Both the position numbers and the translations under genes were made by a program. This document shows, piece after piece, positions 46,904-57,733 of a DNA stretch of 64,000 nucleotides. Positions within the stretch are counted from its first letter, which is position 1; each line of letters opens with the position of its first letter. Location of the stretch: positions 248,001 through 312,000 of the forward strand of contig NZ_FMAG01000007.1 of NCBI RefSeq assembly GCF_900094585.1. Direction: 5' to 3'. The DNA is from Martinezella multihospitum (GTDB lineage: Bacteria > Pseudomonadota > Alphaproteobacteria > Rhizobiales > Rhizobiaceae). The notes below the pieces were generated by a model. It searched no databases. It was given only the letters and a program-made list of their open reading frames with translations, and was not told the origin of the DNA.

Positions 46904-47206
46904 ATGAGCCACCATCACTATTCCGAAGGACAGGTTGGTGAAGAGCGGGAATTTTATAGCTCTGAAGATACGAGTGAAGGCGAGCGGGAATATTACGAAC
47001 ATGTGCGCACACCGCGAGCATCGATCCTGAACAGCACCGTGACCGTAAGCGCCATCGTGCTTATTCTGAGCATCGCTTTCGGTTACCGTGCCTCGACCGC
47101 ACCGACGCCGCAATCGACCACGCCGCCGGCCGTCGAGAAAATCATAACGGCGCCGTCGCTGGACTCTTGTGCTGATATCTCTCCATATCCGCGCCGGGAA
47201 TGCTGA
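46904..47206 (+). CDS. Small single-pass membrane protein of unknown function
   Basis: The 100-residue protein has a His-rich, acidic N-terminus (MSHHHYSEGQVGEEREFYSSE), one membrane helix (about 48-63, VTVSAIVLILSIAFGY) and a short proline-rich tail with two cysteines (SCADISPYPRREC) outside the membrane. GGGAG precedes the ATG. I recognise no family. The low GC region upstream and absence of partners leave its role open; it may be specific to this lineage. Confidence 0.6.
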   Translation: MSHHHYSEGQVGEEREFYSSEDTSEGEREYYEHVRTPRASILNSTVTVSAIVLILSIAFGYRASTAPTPQSTTPPAVEKIITAPSLDSCADISPYPRREC

Positions 47207-47426
47207 TATGCCGGAACTCGGATTTTTACCCTTGGTATGGAGAAAAAGCCGGCTGAGGACGGTTGTGTATCCGCCATGCGGGCTGAAGCGATTATAAACG
47301 TTTGATCCTATGTTTTTGTTTTTGGGATGATTTGTTGCAGCCTGCCATGAAAAAGCCAGCAGGCCATGGTCTTGGCGATTTTCAGATTTTATCAGTGCTA
47401 CTGGCGCCCCGGGGACAGACTACAAT

Positions 47427-48626
47427 ATGAATCCTATCAAGAAGAGGGTGGTTCTCCACTTCCCCGGCTTCGAGCCGCTGGACGCTGCCGCACATCGGGC
47501 TCGTTATGAGCGTTCCGCCCGGCAGAGCGCCGCCGCCTGGGATTTTTCCGCCTCGGTCGGGGAATTGAAGAATTTTGGCCGGGCACCGTATTTCGATGTC
47601 ACGGCGACAGCTGCGGATTGGCATATCCAAAGCCGGATTCATATCGTCGATCATAACGATCTGGTGGCAGTCCTGAACGGCAGGTCATTCTTCACGCGGC
47701 TCATCCAGGGCTATCTTGCTGCCGCAAGGGTTGCCATTTCGGGCGGCATGGCCGGCTATTTCCGTCATGCATGGCGCTTCGGCCTGTTCTTCATCTTTCC
47801 CTTTCTGCTGATGTTCGTGGGGCTGATTCTCAGCCTATCGATCGCGTTTACGCCAATCCTGTTCGGACTGCCGGCCTGGAGCCATATCGGCAGTATCGCG
47901 CTCGCGGTCGCCTTCTTCGTCTATGTCTTCCTGCCGCAGGCCGAGAAGCTGCATACTCTGCACCTCTTCTCCGACTGGGAAATGGCGGTCGCGATGGCGG
48001 GATTGAACGGAATAGGCGCCGAACAGTGGCTGGAAGCAAGCGCCGTCAGCGTCCGGCAAGCCTTGGATGAGCCCGACGTCGAAGAATTCGTCATCTCCTC
48101 GCATAGCATGGGCTCGTCCGTAGCAGCTCACGTAGTTGGCCTGTTGCTTGAGCGTGAGCCGGAACTGTTGCGGGGCAAGCGCGTGGTGTTTACGACACTT
48201 GGCAGTGCCATTCTGCAATGCGCCCTCATGCGGCCGGCAAAGGTGCTGCGCTCACGCGTGGGATTGATCGCACGCTGCAAGGACATCTTCTGGCTCGACG
48301 TACATTGTCTGACCGATGCGATCCATTTTTATAAGACAAAGGTCGCCGCCGTTTGCGGACACGAGGATGCCCGGCAGGCTTCGATCCTGTTCATACGCTT
48401 CAAGCAGATGCTGTCGGAGAAGCATTACAAGAAGATCAAGCGCGATTTCCTGCGGGTTCACCGGCAATATGTGCTCGGTCCCGATGTGAGGGCGTTCTTC
48501 GACTTCACGCTGATGACGGCCGGTCCGCTGCCGGCTTCGGATTTCGCTGAATTCTCACCGAAGAGATTGCCGGAGCTGAGCTTCAACTCCGGCGAAGAGG
48601 CGCAAGCGCTCTCAGTCGGGCGCTGA
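47427..48626 (+). CDS. Membrane-associated alpha/beta-hydrolase (esterase/lipase-like)
   Basis: The 399-residue protein has an N-terminal domain starting KKRVVLHFPGFEPLDAAAH, two membrane helices (about 112-170, FFIFPFLLMFVGLILSLSIAF and SIALAVAFFVYVFLP in parts) and a C-terminal hydrolase part with the nucleophile motif SSHSMGSSVAAHVVG (GxSxG variant S-H-S-M-G). It resembles rhizobial proteins annotated as lipase-like or conserved hypothetical membrane proteins. Its last 15 bp overlap bolA tail to tail. Substrate is unknown, possibly a lipid. Confidence 0.75.
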   Translation: MNPIKKRVVLHFPGFEPLDAAAHRARYERSARQSAAAWDFSASVGELKNFGRAPYFDVTATAADWHIQSRIHIVDHNDLVAVLNGRSFFTRLIQGYLAAARVAISGGMAGYFRHAWRFGLFFIFPFLLMFVGLILSLSIAFTPILFGLPAWSHIGSIALAVAFFVYVFLPQAEKLHTLHLFSDWEMAVAMAGLNGIGAEQWLEASAVSVRQALDEPDVEEFVISSHSMGSSVAAHVVGLLLEREPELLRGKRVVFTTLGSAILQCALMRPAKVLRSRVGLIARCKDIFWLDVHCLTDAIHFYKTKVAAVCGHEDARQASILFIRFKQMLSEKHYKKIKRDFLRVHRQYVLGPDVRAFFDFTLMTAGPLPASDFAEFSPKRLPELSFNSGEEAQALSVGR

Positions 48627-48845
48627 CGTCTGCAGCGCAAGGGCGTGCAGCACGCCGCCCATATTGCCCTTCAAGGCATCATAGACCATCTGGTGTTGCT
48701 GCACGCGGCTCTTGCCGCGGAAGGCTTCCGCGACAACTTCGGCGGCATAGTGATCGCCATCCCCGGCCAGGTCGCGAATCGTCACCTTGGCGCCGGGAAT
48801 GCCGGCCTTGATCATGTCTTCGATATCGCCGGGGTTCATGGGCAT
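48612..48845 (-). CDS. bolA: BolA family protein
   Basis: The 77-residue protein is a complete BolA fold: MIKAGIPGAKVTIRDLAGDGDHYAAEVVAEAF, seen in two parts, then QQHQMVYDALKGNMGGVLHALAL, with the conserved His in RVQQHQMVY. BolA proteins of this short class pair with CGFS glutaredoxins for Fe-S trafficking. It starts 14 bp after purL stops, so it is cotranscribed with purL, as in many Rhizobiales. The in-frame ATG chosen gives family length; an upstream start would overlap purL. Confidence 0.94.
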   Translation of the reverse strand: MPMNPGDIEDMIKAGIPGAKVTIRDLAGDGDHYAAEVVAEAFRGKSRVQQHQMVYDALKGNMGGVLHALALQTSAPD

Positions 48846-48859
48846 GAGTGGTACCTCGA

Positions 48860-51091
<2,232 letters not shown>

Positions 51092-51262
51092 GGGCGCTCG
51101 AGTGTCCTTGCCTGTAAAGGATTGGAAGACCGGTCAGGGGATCGGGGTCTCTTTAGCGCAAGTCTCCCTGTCGTGCGACAGGAAAATCACCGGCGTTCAC
51201 AACACGCCGGCATTGATGCCGGGGAAATCGAGCGCGCGGCCATCGCTGACCGCTGCGCGAGA

Positions 51263-51871
51263 TCAGAACTTGTAGCCGACCATGAGGCCGACGCGCGTCA
51301 TGCCGCCATTGGGGCCGTCACAAAGATTGGCGTGCGAGGAATGCGCGATCTGCGCCATCATGTTCCAGTGGCTGTCGAAATTGTAGCCGAGGCCGGCATA
51401 TTCGTGGAAGAGCAGGCGACAGCCCAGCATCGGGCCATGGTCCTGCCAATTGTCAAGGTTGCCGGTATGGACCGTGCCGCCGAAGCCAACTTCCGTGAAG
51501 ATGCCGTTGCTGTGGGTGAGCGTCCAGGAGAGGCCGCCGTAAACCTGGGTCGCCGAACCGGCGGTACCGATCGAAGTTCCGACATGGATGCGAGGATGGG
51601 TCAGCTGATCCTTCCAGTCGGCGGTCGGATTGTAGCCGAACGGATTGAAGAGCACCTGGACATCCGGAAAAACGCCGTTCTCGTGATCATATCCGCTCTG
51701 AATGGAGCCGCTCGCGCCGAAACGGAGTTCGTCGAAGATCTTGACTGGGGCGGCAGGAGCAGCCGTCACCGTATCTGCAGCGGTTGCGGCCGATTGACCT
51801 GCAACAAATACCGAACTGACTGCCAGAAAACTCGAAACTAAACGCTTGCTGAAAAAGCCTGCAATAGCCAT
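51263..51871 (-). CDS. Lipid A 3-O-deacylase (PagL-like acyloxyacyl hydrolase)
   Basis: The 202-residue protein has a signal peptide ending near SAATA-A, an outer-membrane beta-barrel pattern of alternating residues and the C-terminal PagL region LGYNFDSHWNMMAQIAHSSHANLCDGPNGG, seen in parts: IAHSSHANL has the His and Ser of the catalytic set. It ends in Phe (VGYKF), the usual outer-membrane barrel mark. PagL removes an acyl chain from lipid A, which in rhizobia may adapt the envelope to the host. GGGGAG precedes the ATG. Confidence 0.82.
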   Translation of the reverse strand: MAIAGFFSKRLVSSFLAVSSVFVAGQSAATAADTVTAAPAAPVKIFDELRFGASGSIQSGYDHENGVFPDVQVLFNPFGYNPTADWKDQLTHPRIHVGTSIGTAGSATQVYGGLSWTLTHSNGIFTEVGFGGTVHTGNLDNWQDHGPMLGCRLLFHEYAGLGYNFDSHWNMMAQIAHSSHANLCDGPNGGMTRVGLMVGYKF

Positions 51872-51994
51872 GCACTCCCCCTGGTGTGGCGGGCGAATCC
51901 TCATTTTTTATTGATAGAATGGTAGCGTGCTAAGTGTCGAGATGGCGAAATCGCAATTGTGTAAGATGTCTGTCGATAAATTGATAAGGCTTGC

Positions 51995-53413
51995 TTAAAT
52001 GTGACTATCGTATCCCGATGAGCCGTTTTCCAGCAACCTGCGTAATGTCATGAAGCCGGCCGCAACATCTTCCCGCTGTGGAGGCGACGAGAAAGCGACT
52101 CGGACCCTGTGGAAAACACGTTCGATTCGAGCTGCCTTGAACTCGTCTTCGTCATCGATCAATACCCCCTCGGTCAGGGCGGCATTCTTGAATGTGCCTG
52201 ATAACCAGGGTTCGGGCAGCTTCAGCCACAGGAACGGCAGATGCGGATGCGAATTGAACTCAAAGCCCGCCAATGCCTCGCGCGCCAGCTGCTCGCGTGC
52301 CTTGATTTCTTCGACCGCTTTGCGACGCAACTCCAATGCGTGACCGCCCAGGACGAGCCTGGCGCAGGTTTCGGCCAGGATGAAGGGCAGGCCGCCCGTC
52401 GTCATCTTATGGGTGACCTTGATGCGCTGAGCGAAATGTGGCGGGCAGGCGACCCAGCCGCCGCGCACGCCAGCCGTCACCGATTTCGAGAGACTGCTGA
52501 CCACGAAGGTCCGTTCCGGCGCAATGGTGGCCATAAGCGGATTCTGGTCGCCGGTCATGCCGCCATAGAGATCGTCCTCGATCAGCCAGACGCTGTGCCG
52601 GCGTGCAATGGCGGCAATCGCCCGGCGTCTTGCCTCGGGCATTGTCACCAGTGTGGGATTATGGGCTGTCGGCATCAGGAAGGCGAGACGCGGATGCTGC
52701 TGCTGGCATAGGCGCTCGAAATCCTCGGGGATCATGCCGTGCTCGTCCGAATCCACCAGGATCGTACGGCGTCCGAGCAGGCGTGCAGCGCGGCTGATCT
52801 GCGTATAGGTGAGGTTTTCGAAGACGATCTTGTCGCCCGGTGAGGTAACGGCCGAAATGACCGCAATTGTGCCGGCATGGGCGCCGAGCGTCGGCACGAT
52901 TGTCTCGATTGCCGGCTGCCAGCCGTTACGGGCAAGCCAGATCTGTCCTGCCTCGAACCAGCTCGCCGGGAAGTTCCTTGAATAGGAGGAGATTTCTGTC
53001 TGGTGCTCACTGCTGATGTCGGCAAAGAGCTTGCCGATGATCACACCCTGGCCGATATCGGGAGCGGCGGTCGTATCGAAGCGGATCTTGGCATCCGGCG
53101 TATTCAGGCCGCGGGTGCCGGCAAGCGCCTGCGTGATCGGATCCACGAGTTCGATCTGCTTGCCATTCGAACGTTCCAGAACATAGGTGCCGCGGCCGAC
53201 TTCGCCGGCGACCAGACCGCGTTCGTGCACGAGGGCATAGGCCCGGCTGACCGTGCCGATGGTGACGCCGATATCATAAGCAAGATTGCGCTGTGGCGGC
53301 AGCTTGGTGCCGGGCGGCAATACGCCATGGGTAATGGCATGTTCGATGGCGTCGGCGACGCGGATATAGACCGGGCCGGTTCCGCTTGAAATGTCAGGAA
53401 GCCAATTTGTCAT
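51995..53413 (-). CDS. MocR/GntR-type regulator with aminotransferase-like domain
   Basis: The 472-residue protein has an N-terminal GntR winged helix (VYIRVADAIEHAITHGVLPPG, seen with KLPPQRNLAYDIGVTIGTVSRAY in parts) and a fold-type I aminotransferase domain with PTAHNPT, IEDDLYGGM and the PLP lysine in SSLSKSVTAGVRGGW. MocR proteins sense PLP or amino compounds and often control a divergent gene; here that is the DUF1127 gene. A 15-bp palindrome covers its start codon, suggesting self-control. Confidence 0.92.
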   Translation of the reverse strand: MTNWLPDISSGTGPVYIRVADAIEHAITHGVLPPGTKLPPQRNLAYDIGVTIGTVSRAYALVHERGLVAGEVGRGTYVLERSNGKQIELVDPITQALAGTRGLNTPDAKIRFDTTAAPDIGQGVIIGKLFADISSEHQTEISSYSRNFPASWFEAGQIWLARNGWQPAIETIVPTLGAHAGTIAVISAVTSPGDKIVFENLTYTQISRAARLLGRRTILVDSDEHGMIPEDFERLCQQQHPRLAFLMPTAHNPTLVTMPEARRRAIAAIARRHSVWLIEDDLYGGMTGDQNPLMATIAPERTFVVSSLSKSVTAGVRGGWVACPPHFAQRIKVTHKMTTGGLPFILAETCARLVLGGHALELRRKAVEEIKAREQLAREALAGFEFNSHPHLPFLWLKLPEPWLSGTFKNAALTEGVLIDDEDEFKAARIERVFHRVRVAFSSPPQREDVAAGFMTLRRLLENGSSGYDSHI

Positions 53414-53421
53414 AATGACAA
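53407..53421. promoter_or_regulatory. Palindromic operator overlapping the mocR start codon
   Basis: TTGTCATAATGACAA is a perfect 7+1+7 palindrome, and the start codon of the regulator lies within it (53411-53413). The half-site ATTGTCA recurs at 53493-53499, and GTATCG (53468-53473) pairs with CGATAC (53481-53486). These repeats in a 105-bp divergent region fit binding of a GntR-type dimer. Confidence 0.6.
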
Positions 53422-53518
53422 TTTCCTAGATTGTCTCCGTTGTGGAGTCAAGCATATGAGTCAATTTGTATCGTTTGGCTCGATACATCACAATTGTCAC
53501 CATCATATGGAAATGAAG

Positions 53519-53764
53519 ATGAGTACAATAGCTACAATCCACTCGGCCGTGGCAGGAGATGCCTGCGCGGCGGACGTGGGAATTAGAGCGGCCCAGCCAA
53601 GGCCGCATATATTGCGCCGGCTCTGGACGTCCTATCGGGATTGGCTGGAGAAGCGCGAGGGACGGCGTATTCTAAGGGATCTGACTGATGATCAGTTACA
53701 CGACATCGGCCTGACGCGCCGCGAGGCGGCAAAGGAAGTCAGTAAGTCATTCTTTTGGGATTGA
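53519..53764 (+). CDS. DUF1127 family small protein
   Basis: The 81-residue protein ends with the DUF1127 motif WLEKREGRRILRDLTDDQL followed by HDIGLTRREAAKEV, an arginine-rich helical segment found in small alphaproteobacterial proteins. Some members bind RNA and affect sRNA and phosphate or nutrient responses; the role here is unknown. GGAA with 7-base spacing supports the ATG giving MSTIATIHS; in-frame ATGs also occur at 53507 and 53456. It is divergent from the MocR regulator and probably its target. Confidence 0.85.
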   Translation: MSTIATIHSAVAGDACAADVGIRAAQPRPHILRRLWTSYRDWLEKREGRRILRDLTDDQLHDIGLTRREAAKEVSKSFFWD

Positions 53765-53805
53765 GTGTCAGCGCGAGCCAATCTCGGCATCAACCTGTCT
53801 GGCGC

Positions 53806-54339
53806 CTAATTGAGACCCAGAACGGAATGAACGAAATCGGCGCGTTCCTCGACGTCGATTTTCGGCAGGATATGGACTTCATAGCCGAGCCTGGGATAGG
53901 TGGCGGTCAGCCGGTCATACTCCGCAACCGCCGCTGCAAAATCGTGTCTCCGCTCGCGATCGCCGACATAGATTTCCGGCCATGGCGGCGTCAGGAAGAC
54001 ATGTGTGTTGTAGCGGTGCAATCGGCCGAGCGAAGCCAGAACGGGTTCGCCCGTCAGATGTTCCAGCGCCGACGCGGCATCGATCAGCCCTCTGTCGAAA
54101 AAGATCAAGCCGGATAATTTTGCAGCCGTCTCGCGGTCGGCCAGCGAGGTGGCGATCGCCTGGCGGGCAAATGCCGGTGCGTCGACCCATGGCAGGGCCG
54201 ATCCGTCGCCTTGCAATTCCTCGATGACGATGCGGCGGCCCGGTTCTTCGACGACGTGGTGACCACGGCGCTTGAGTGCCTCAAGCAACGTCGATTTGCC
54301 GCCGCCGGAGCAGCCCGAAAGAATGATAAATCTGTCCAT
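53806..54339 (-). CDS. P-loop NTPase of the AAA_28 type
   Basis: The 177-residue protein begins FIILSGCSGGGKSTLLEAL (Walker A GCSGGGKST) and has VVEEPGRRIV, FFDRGLIDAA and a C-terminal EYDRLTATYPRLGYEV. This matches small AAA_28 / NadR-like kinases found as solitary genes in many proteobacteria. The substrate is unknown; kinases with this pattern phosphorylate small molecules. AGGGA lies upstream of the ATG. It is convergent with the DUF1127 gene. Confidence 0.85.
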   Translation of the reverse strand: MDRFIILSGCSGGGKSTLLEALKRRGHHVVEEPGRRIVIEELQGDGSALPWVDAPAFARQAIATSLADRETAAKLSGLIFFDRGLIDAASALEHLTGEPVLASLGRLHRYNTHVFLTPPWPEIYVGDRERRHDFAAAVAEYDRLTATYPRLGYEVHILPKIDVEERADFVHSVLGLN

Positions 54340-54414
54340 GACAATGATCCCTGATTAGGACGGCACGTCATGCGCTGGCTGTGAGGCCTCCTTGGAAAGC
54401 CTCAGGCCATCGAC

Positions 54415-54822
54415 CTAGCTGCAAGCCTTGGAGCCGCCAGCCCAGCGATTGACGTCGCCCGTGATGCGGCCGCCGGAAGCGCCTGACATCATCGGACCGA
54501 AGGCCTGCAGCTGCGCGGGATTGCCCTCCGCTTGCACGACGAGTGACGGCCGTCCGGTCGGATGTTTCTTGTCGACCACGAGGATGCGCGGGCGACCGGT
54601 AAAGGAGTTGAGTTCCGGAGCGAGCTGATAACTCGCGAAAGCCGGATCCGAAGACTTGAACCAGCACGCACTGGCGCTGAGCATGATACGCTCCATCGTC
54701 GACAGGGCGCTGTGATCGGTCGCGGTGATGCTCGGCGGACGCGGGCCGCACGAGGTAACCAACAGCCCAAGCATCGCGATGGCAGCGGCGGAATAAAGTC
54801 CTGTCGGGAGGCGAGGGCGCAT
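54415..54822 (-). CDS. Putative lipoprotein of unknown function
   Basis: The 135-residue protein has a short signal peptide with lipobox LLVTSC, cleaved before the Cys, and a mature domain with ERIMLSASACWFKSSDPAF and RPRILVVDKKHPTGRPSLVV. An internal Cys and a C-terminal Cys (SKACS) could form a disulfide. It would be anchored in the outer or inner membrane. I do not recognise the family. GGAAAG precedes the chosen ATG; a TTG lies one codon upstream. Confidence 0.7.
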   Translation of the reverse strand: MRPRLPTGLYSAAAIAMLGLLVTSCGPRPPSITATDHSALSTMERIMLSASACWFKSSDPAFASYQLAPELNSFTGRPRILVVDKKHPTGRPSLVVQAEGNPAQLQAFGPMMSGASGGRITGDVNRWAGGSKACS

Positions 54823-54944
54823 CAATTTCTTTCCAATGAGGCGATTAGGGCTGATCTGCCAAAGTTTGCCGGGTCGCTTTCCGGCGCCCTGCTGTTCTAT
54901 ACAACGACGCCGATTTTATGGTTCCGATAGTGGGTTGGCCGTTA

Positions 54945-55616
54945 TCAGGCTGCAACGACGCCGAGCGCGGAAGCGAAGAGGCCACGGCCATCGCTGCCGC
55001 CATGGGCTGCCTCGATCAGATTTTCCGGATGCGGCATCATGCCGAGCACGTTACCCTTGGCGTTCATGACGCCGGCGATGTCGTTGACCGAGCCGTTCGG
55101 GTTGGTGCCTTCGGCATAGCGGAAGACCACCTGGCCGTTGTCTTCAATCGCCTTCAGCGTTTCGGCATCGGCGAAATAGTTGCCATCATGATGCGCGACC
55201 GGGCTGCGGATGATCTGGCCCTTGGCATAGGCGGCGGTGAAATCCGTCTCCGCATTGACGATTTCCAGCTTCACTTCGCGGCAGACGAATTTCAGCGAGG
55301 CATTGCGCATCAGGGCGCCCGGCAGCATGCCGGCTTCGAGCAGGATCTGGAAACCGTTGCAGACGCCCAAAACCTTGACGCCCTTGTCGGCCTTGTCCTT
55401 GATTGCCTGCATGATCGGCATGCGGGCGGCAATCGCGCCGCAGCGTAGGTAATCGCCGTAGGAGAAGCCGCCGGGAATGACGATCAGGTCGACATCCGGA
55501 ATCTCGGTTTCCGTCTGCCAGACTGTCACCGGCGCCTGACCGGAAATCTTGGTCAGCGCTGCGATCATGTCGCGATCACGGTTGAGGCCGGGGAGTTGGA
55601 CGACTGCTGATTTCAT
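54945..55616 (-). CDS. purQ: Phosphoribosylformylglycinamidine synthase subunit PurQ
   Basis: The 223-residue class I glutamine amidotransferase supplies ammonia to PurL. It has VIPGGFSYGDYLRCGAIAA, the nucleophile elbow LGVCNGFQILLEAGMLPG with the catalytic Cys, and MMPHPENLIE with the catalytic His and Glu. The start at MKSAVVQLPGLNRDRD is the family start; the frame is open far upstream by chance. It lies 103 bp after purS. Confidence 0.97.
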   Translation of the reverse strand: MKSAVVQLPGLNRDRDMIAALTKISGQAPVTVWQTETEIPDVDLIVIPGGFSYGDYLRCGAIAARMPIMQAIKDKADKGVKVLGVCNGFQILLEAGMLPGALMRNASLKFVCREVKLEIVNAETDFTAAYAKGQIIRSPVAHHDGNYFADAETLKAIEDNGQVVFRYAEGTNPNGSVNDIAGVMNAKGNVLGMMPHPENLIEAAHGGSDGRGLFASALGVVAA

Positions 55617-55719
55617 GATGCTGTTCCCGCAATAGGCAAAGGGATAATCGCTGGAAGTGCTTCGTGAGCCATACTCCATTGCCTCAGACAAAGGAAGAAT
55701 GGCTCGCGAAAGAGGACAA

Positions 55720-55962
55720 TCAGTCGATCGAAATGCTGAAGTTCTCGATGACCGTATTGGCGAGAAGCTTTTCGCACATGGCCTTGAGATCGGCTTCGGC
55801 CTTGTTCTTGTCGGTGCCTTCCAGCTCGAGATCGAAGACCTTGCCCTGGCGGACCTGATGGACGCCGTCAAAGCCGAGTGCGCCGAGCGCGCCTTCGATT
55901 GCCTTGCCCTGCGGATCGAGAACGCCGTTCTTCAGCGTGACGGTTACACGAGCCTTGATCAC
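55720..55962 (-). CDS. purS: Phosphoribosylformylglycinamidine synthase subunit PurS
   Basis: The 80-residue protein is a full PurS: ARVTVTLKNGVLDPQGKAIEGAL with GFDGVHQVRQGKVFDLEL. A PurS dimer bridges PurQ and PurL and forms the ammonia channel. It lies 17 bp after purC and precedes purQ, giving the order purC-purS-purQ in one transcript. Confidence 0.97.
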   Translation of the reverse strand: MIKARVTVTLKNGVLDPQGKAIEGALGALGFDGVHQVRQGKVFDLELEGTDKNKAEADLKAMCEKLLANTVIENFSISID

Positions 55963-55979
55963 GATTGTCCTTCCTGAAC

Positions 55980-56744
55980 TTACTTGACGAGAACCGGTCC
56001 CGTGCCGCGCACGGGTTCGTTTTCATTGATGATGCCGAGACGGCGAGCCACTTCCGAATAAGCTTCCAGCAGGCCGCCCATGTCGCGACGGAAGCGGTCC
56101 TTGTCCATCTTTTCCCGGGTTTCGATATCCCAGAGACGGCAGCTGTCCGGCGAGATTTCGTCGGCGAGGATGATGCGCATCATGTCGCCTTCGAACAGGC
56201 GGCCGCATTCGATCTTGAAATCGACGAGCTGGATGCCGACGCCGAGGAAGAGGCCGGTCATGAAATCGTTGACGCGGATGGCAAGCGCCATGATGTCATC
56301 GAGCTCGGCCGGATTTGCCCAGCCGAAGGCCGTGATATGCTCCTCGGAGACCATCGGGTCTTCGAGCGCATCCGACTTGTAATAGAATTCGATGATCGAG
56401 CGCGGTAGCACCACGCCTTCCTCGATACCGAGGCGCTTGGAGAGCGAGCCGGCAGCAACATTGCGCACGACGATCTCGAGCGGAATCATCTCCACTTCCT
56501 TGATCAACTGCTCGCGCATGTTGAGGCGACGGATGAAATGGGTGGGAATGCCGATCTTGTTCAGATGGCTGAAGATATATTCGCAGATGCGATTGTTCAG
56601 AACGCCCTTGCCATCGATGACTTCGTGCTTCTTCTTGTTGAAGGCGGTGGCGTCGTCCTTGAAGAACTGGATCAGCGTGCCCGGCTCAGGCCCCTCGTAA
56701 AGGATCTTGGCCTTGCCCTCGTAAATACGGCGGCGACGGTTCAT
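55980..56744 (-). CDS. purC: Phosphoribosylaminoimidazole-succinocarboxamide synthase
   Basis: PurC (SAICAR synthase) joins aspartate to CAIR using ATP. The 254-residue protein has RRIYEGKAKILYEGPEPG at the start, FNKKKHEVIDGKG, PLEIVVRNVAAGS, and LVDFKIECGR with LADEISPDSCRLWD. All motifs are typical. The start ATG follows AGAGAACAATACC. It heads the purC-purS-purQ operon; 266 bp upstream hold no gene. Confidence 0.97.
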   Translation of the reverse strand: MNRRRRIYEGKAKILYEGPEPGTLIQFFKDDATAFNKKKHEVIDGKGVLNNRICEYIFSHLNKIGIPTHFIRRLNMREQLIKEVEMIPLEIVVRNVAAGSLSKRLGIEEGVVLPRSIIEFYYKSDALEDPMVSEEHITAFGWANPAELDDIMALAIRVNDFMTGLFLGVGIQLVDFKIECGRLFEGDMMRIILADEISPDSCRLWDIETREKMDKDRFRRDMGGLLEAYSEVARRLGIINENEPVRGTGPVLVK

Positions 56745-57010
56745 TGGTATTGTTCTCTGTCTTTGGCGCTCATGGGACAGCGCAAGTGGATCGTATGTGG
56801 GCGTCCCCATAACGGATAAGAAGCGAATTCACAATCCGCCTGCGCCTCCTTCCTCGGAATTCCGGCCTTGGCGGGGCGCCAATGCGAGATTCGGGGTCCA
56901 GTCATGGCCTGTTTTACAGGCTTTTCTCTGACGATGGAATGAAGGTGCCCGGTACTTCACAGGCTAATGGGGCGAGGCATGCCTCTATCCATCGTCACTC
57001 ATCCATAATA

Positions 57011-57565
57011 CTACGGCTTCAGCTGGCTGAGAAACTTCGAAAAGACCATGGTGCCCTCCGGCCACGGTCCGTGGCCGGATTCGGTATTGATATGGCCGGA
57101 TTCGCCGGCATCGATCAGCAGCGAGCCCCAGCTGTTGGCAATATCGTCCGCATGTTCATAGGTGCCGAAGGGATCGTTGCGGCTGGCAATGGTGATCGAC
57201 GGGAACGGCAGCGGATCGCGCGGATAGGGACCGAAGGTCATCAGATGCTTTGGCCGGATGCCGGGATTGGCGACATCCGGAGGCGCGACGAGGAAGGCGC
57301 CTGCGACCTTGTTGCGGAAATGCGGGATCGCATGGATCACCGAGGGAACGCCGAGCGAATGCGCGACCAGCACGACGGGCTTGTCCGAGGCATTCACCTC
57401 CTCGGCAATGCGGGCCACCCAATCGTCGCGCACGGGCTTCGACCATTCCGCCTGTTCCACGCGCCGTGCGGTCGAGAGCTTCTGCTCCCAGCGCGTCTGC
57501 CAGTGGTCGGGGCCGGAATTCGTATAGCCGGGGATGATGAGGATGTTTGCGTCGGAGGCTTTCAT
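57011..57565 (-). CDS. RBBP9/YdeN-type serine hydrolase
   Basis: The 184-residue alpha/beta hydrolase has ILIIPGYTNSGPDHWQTRWE near the start, nucleophile motif VLVAHSLGVPSV (GxSxG variant), and a late GHINTESGHGPWPEG with the catalytic His. This is the small RBBP9/YdeN family, widespread and without known physiological substrate. The start at MKASDANILIIPG gives family length. It is divergent from the DUF2189 gene across 168 bp. Confidence 0.9.
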   Translation of the reverse strand: MKASDANILIIPGYTNSGPDHWQTRWEQKLSTARRVEQAEWSKPVRDDWVARIAEEVNASDKPVVLVAHSLGVPSVIHAIPHFRNKVAGAFLVAPPDVANPGIRPKHLMTFGPYPRDPLPFPSITIASRNDPFGTYEHADDIANSWGSLLIDAGESGHINTESGHGPWPEGTMVFSKFLSQLKP

Positions 57566-57733
57566 GATTTCGCCGATGTGGAAAAGGGGAGCCCAACTGT
57601 CAAGGGAAAAAGGCGACAATTGTGGCAAAATTTGCTAGGATTGCCGTTGCCGGTAGCGAATGACGATGTCGGCAACCATCTTGCCGCCATTCTGCACCGC
57701 CAGCCGAGCACCACGGTTGAGGAGGAGAGCATT

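Noticed and set aside
56882..57733. 284-codon N-terminal extension of the DUF2189 gene
   Set aside because: It is antisense to a serine hydrolase gene, and GGAGGAGAG marks the internal ATG at 57734.
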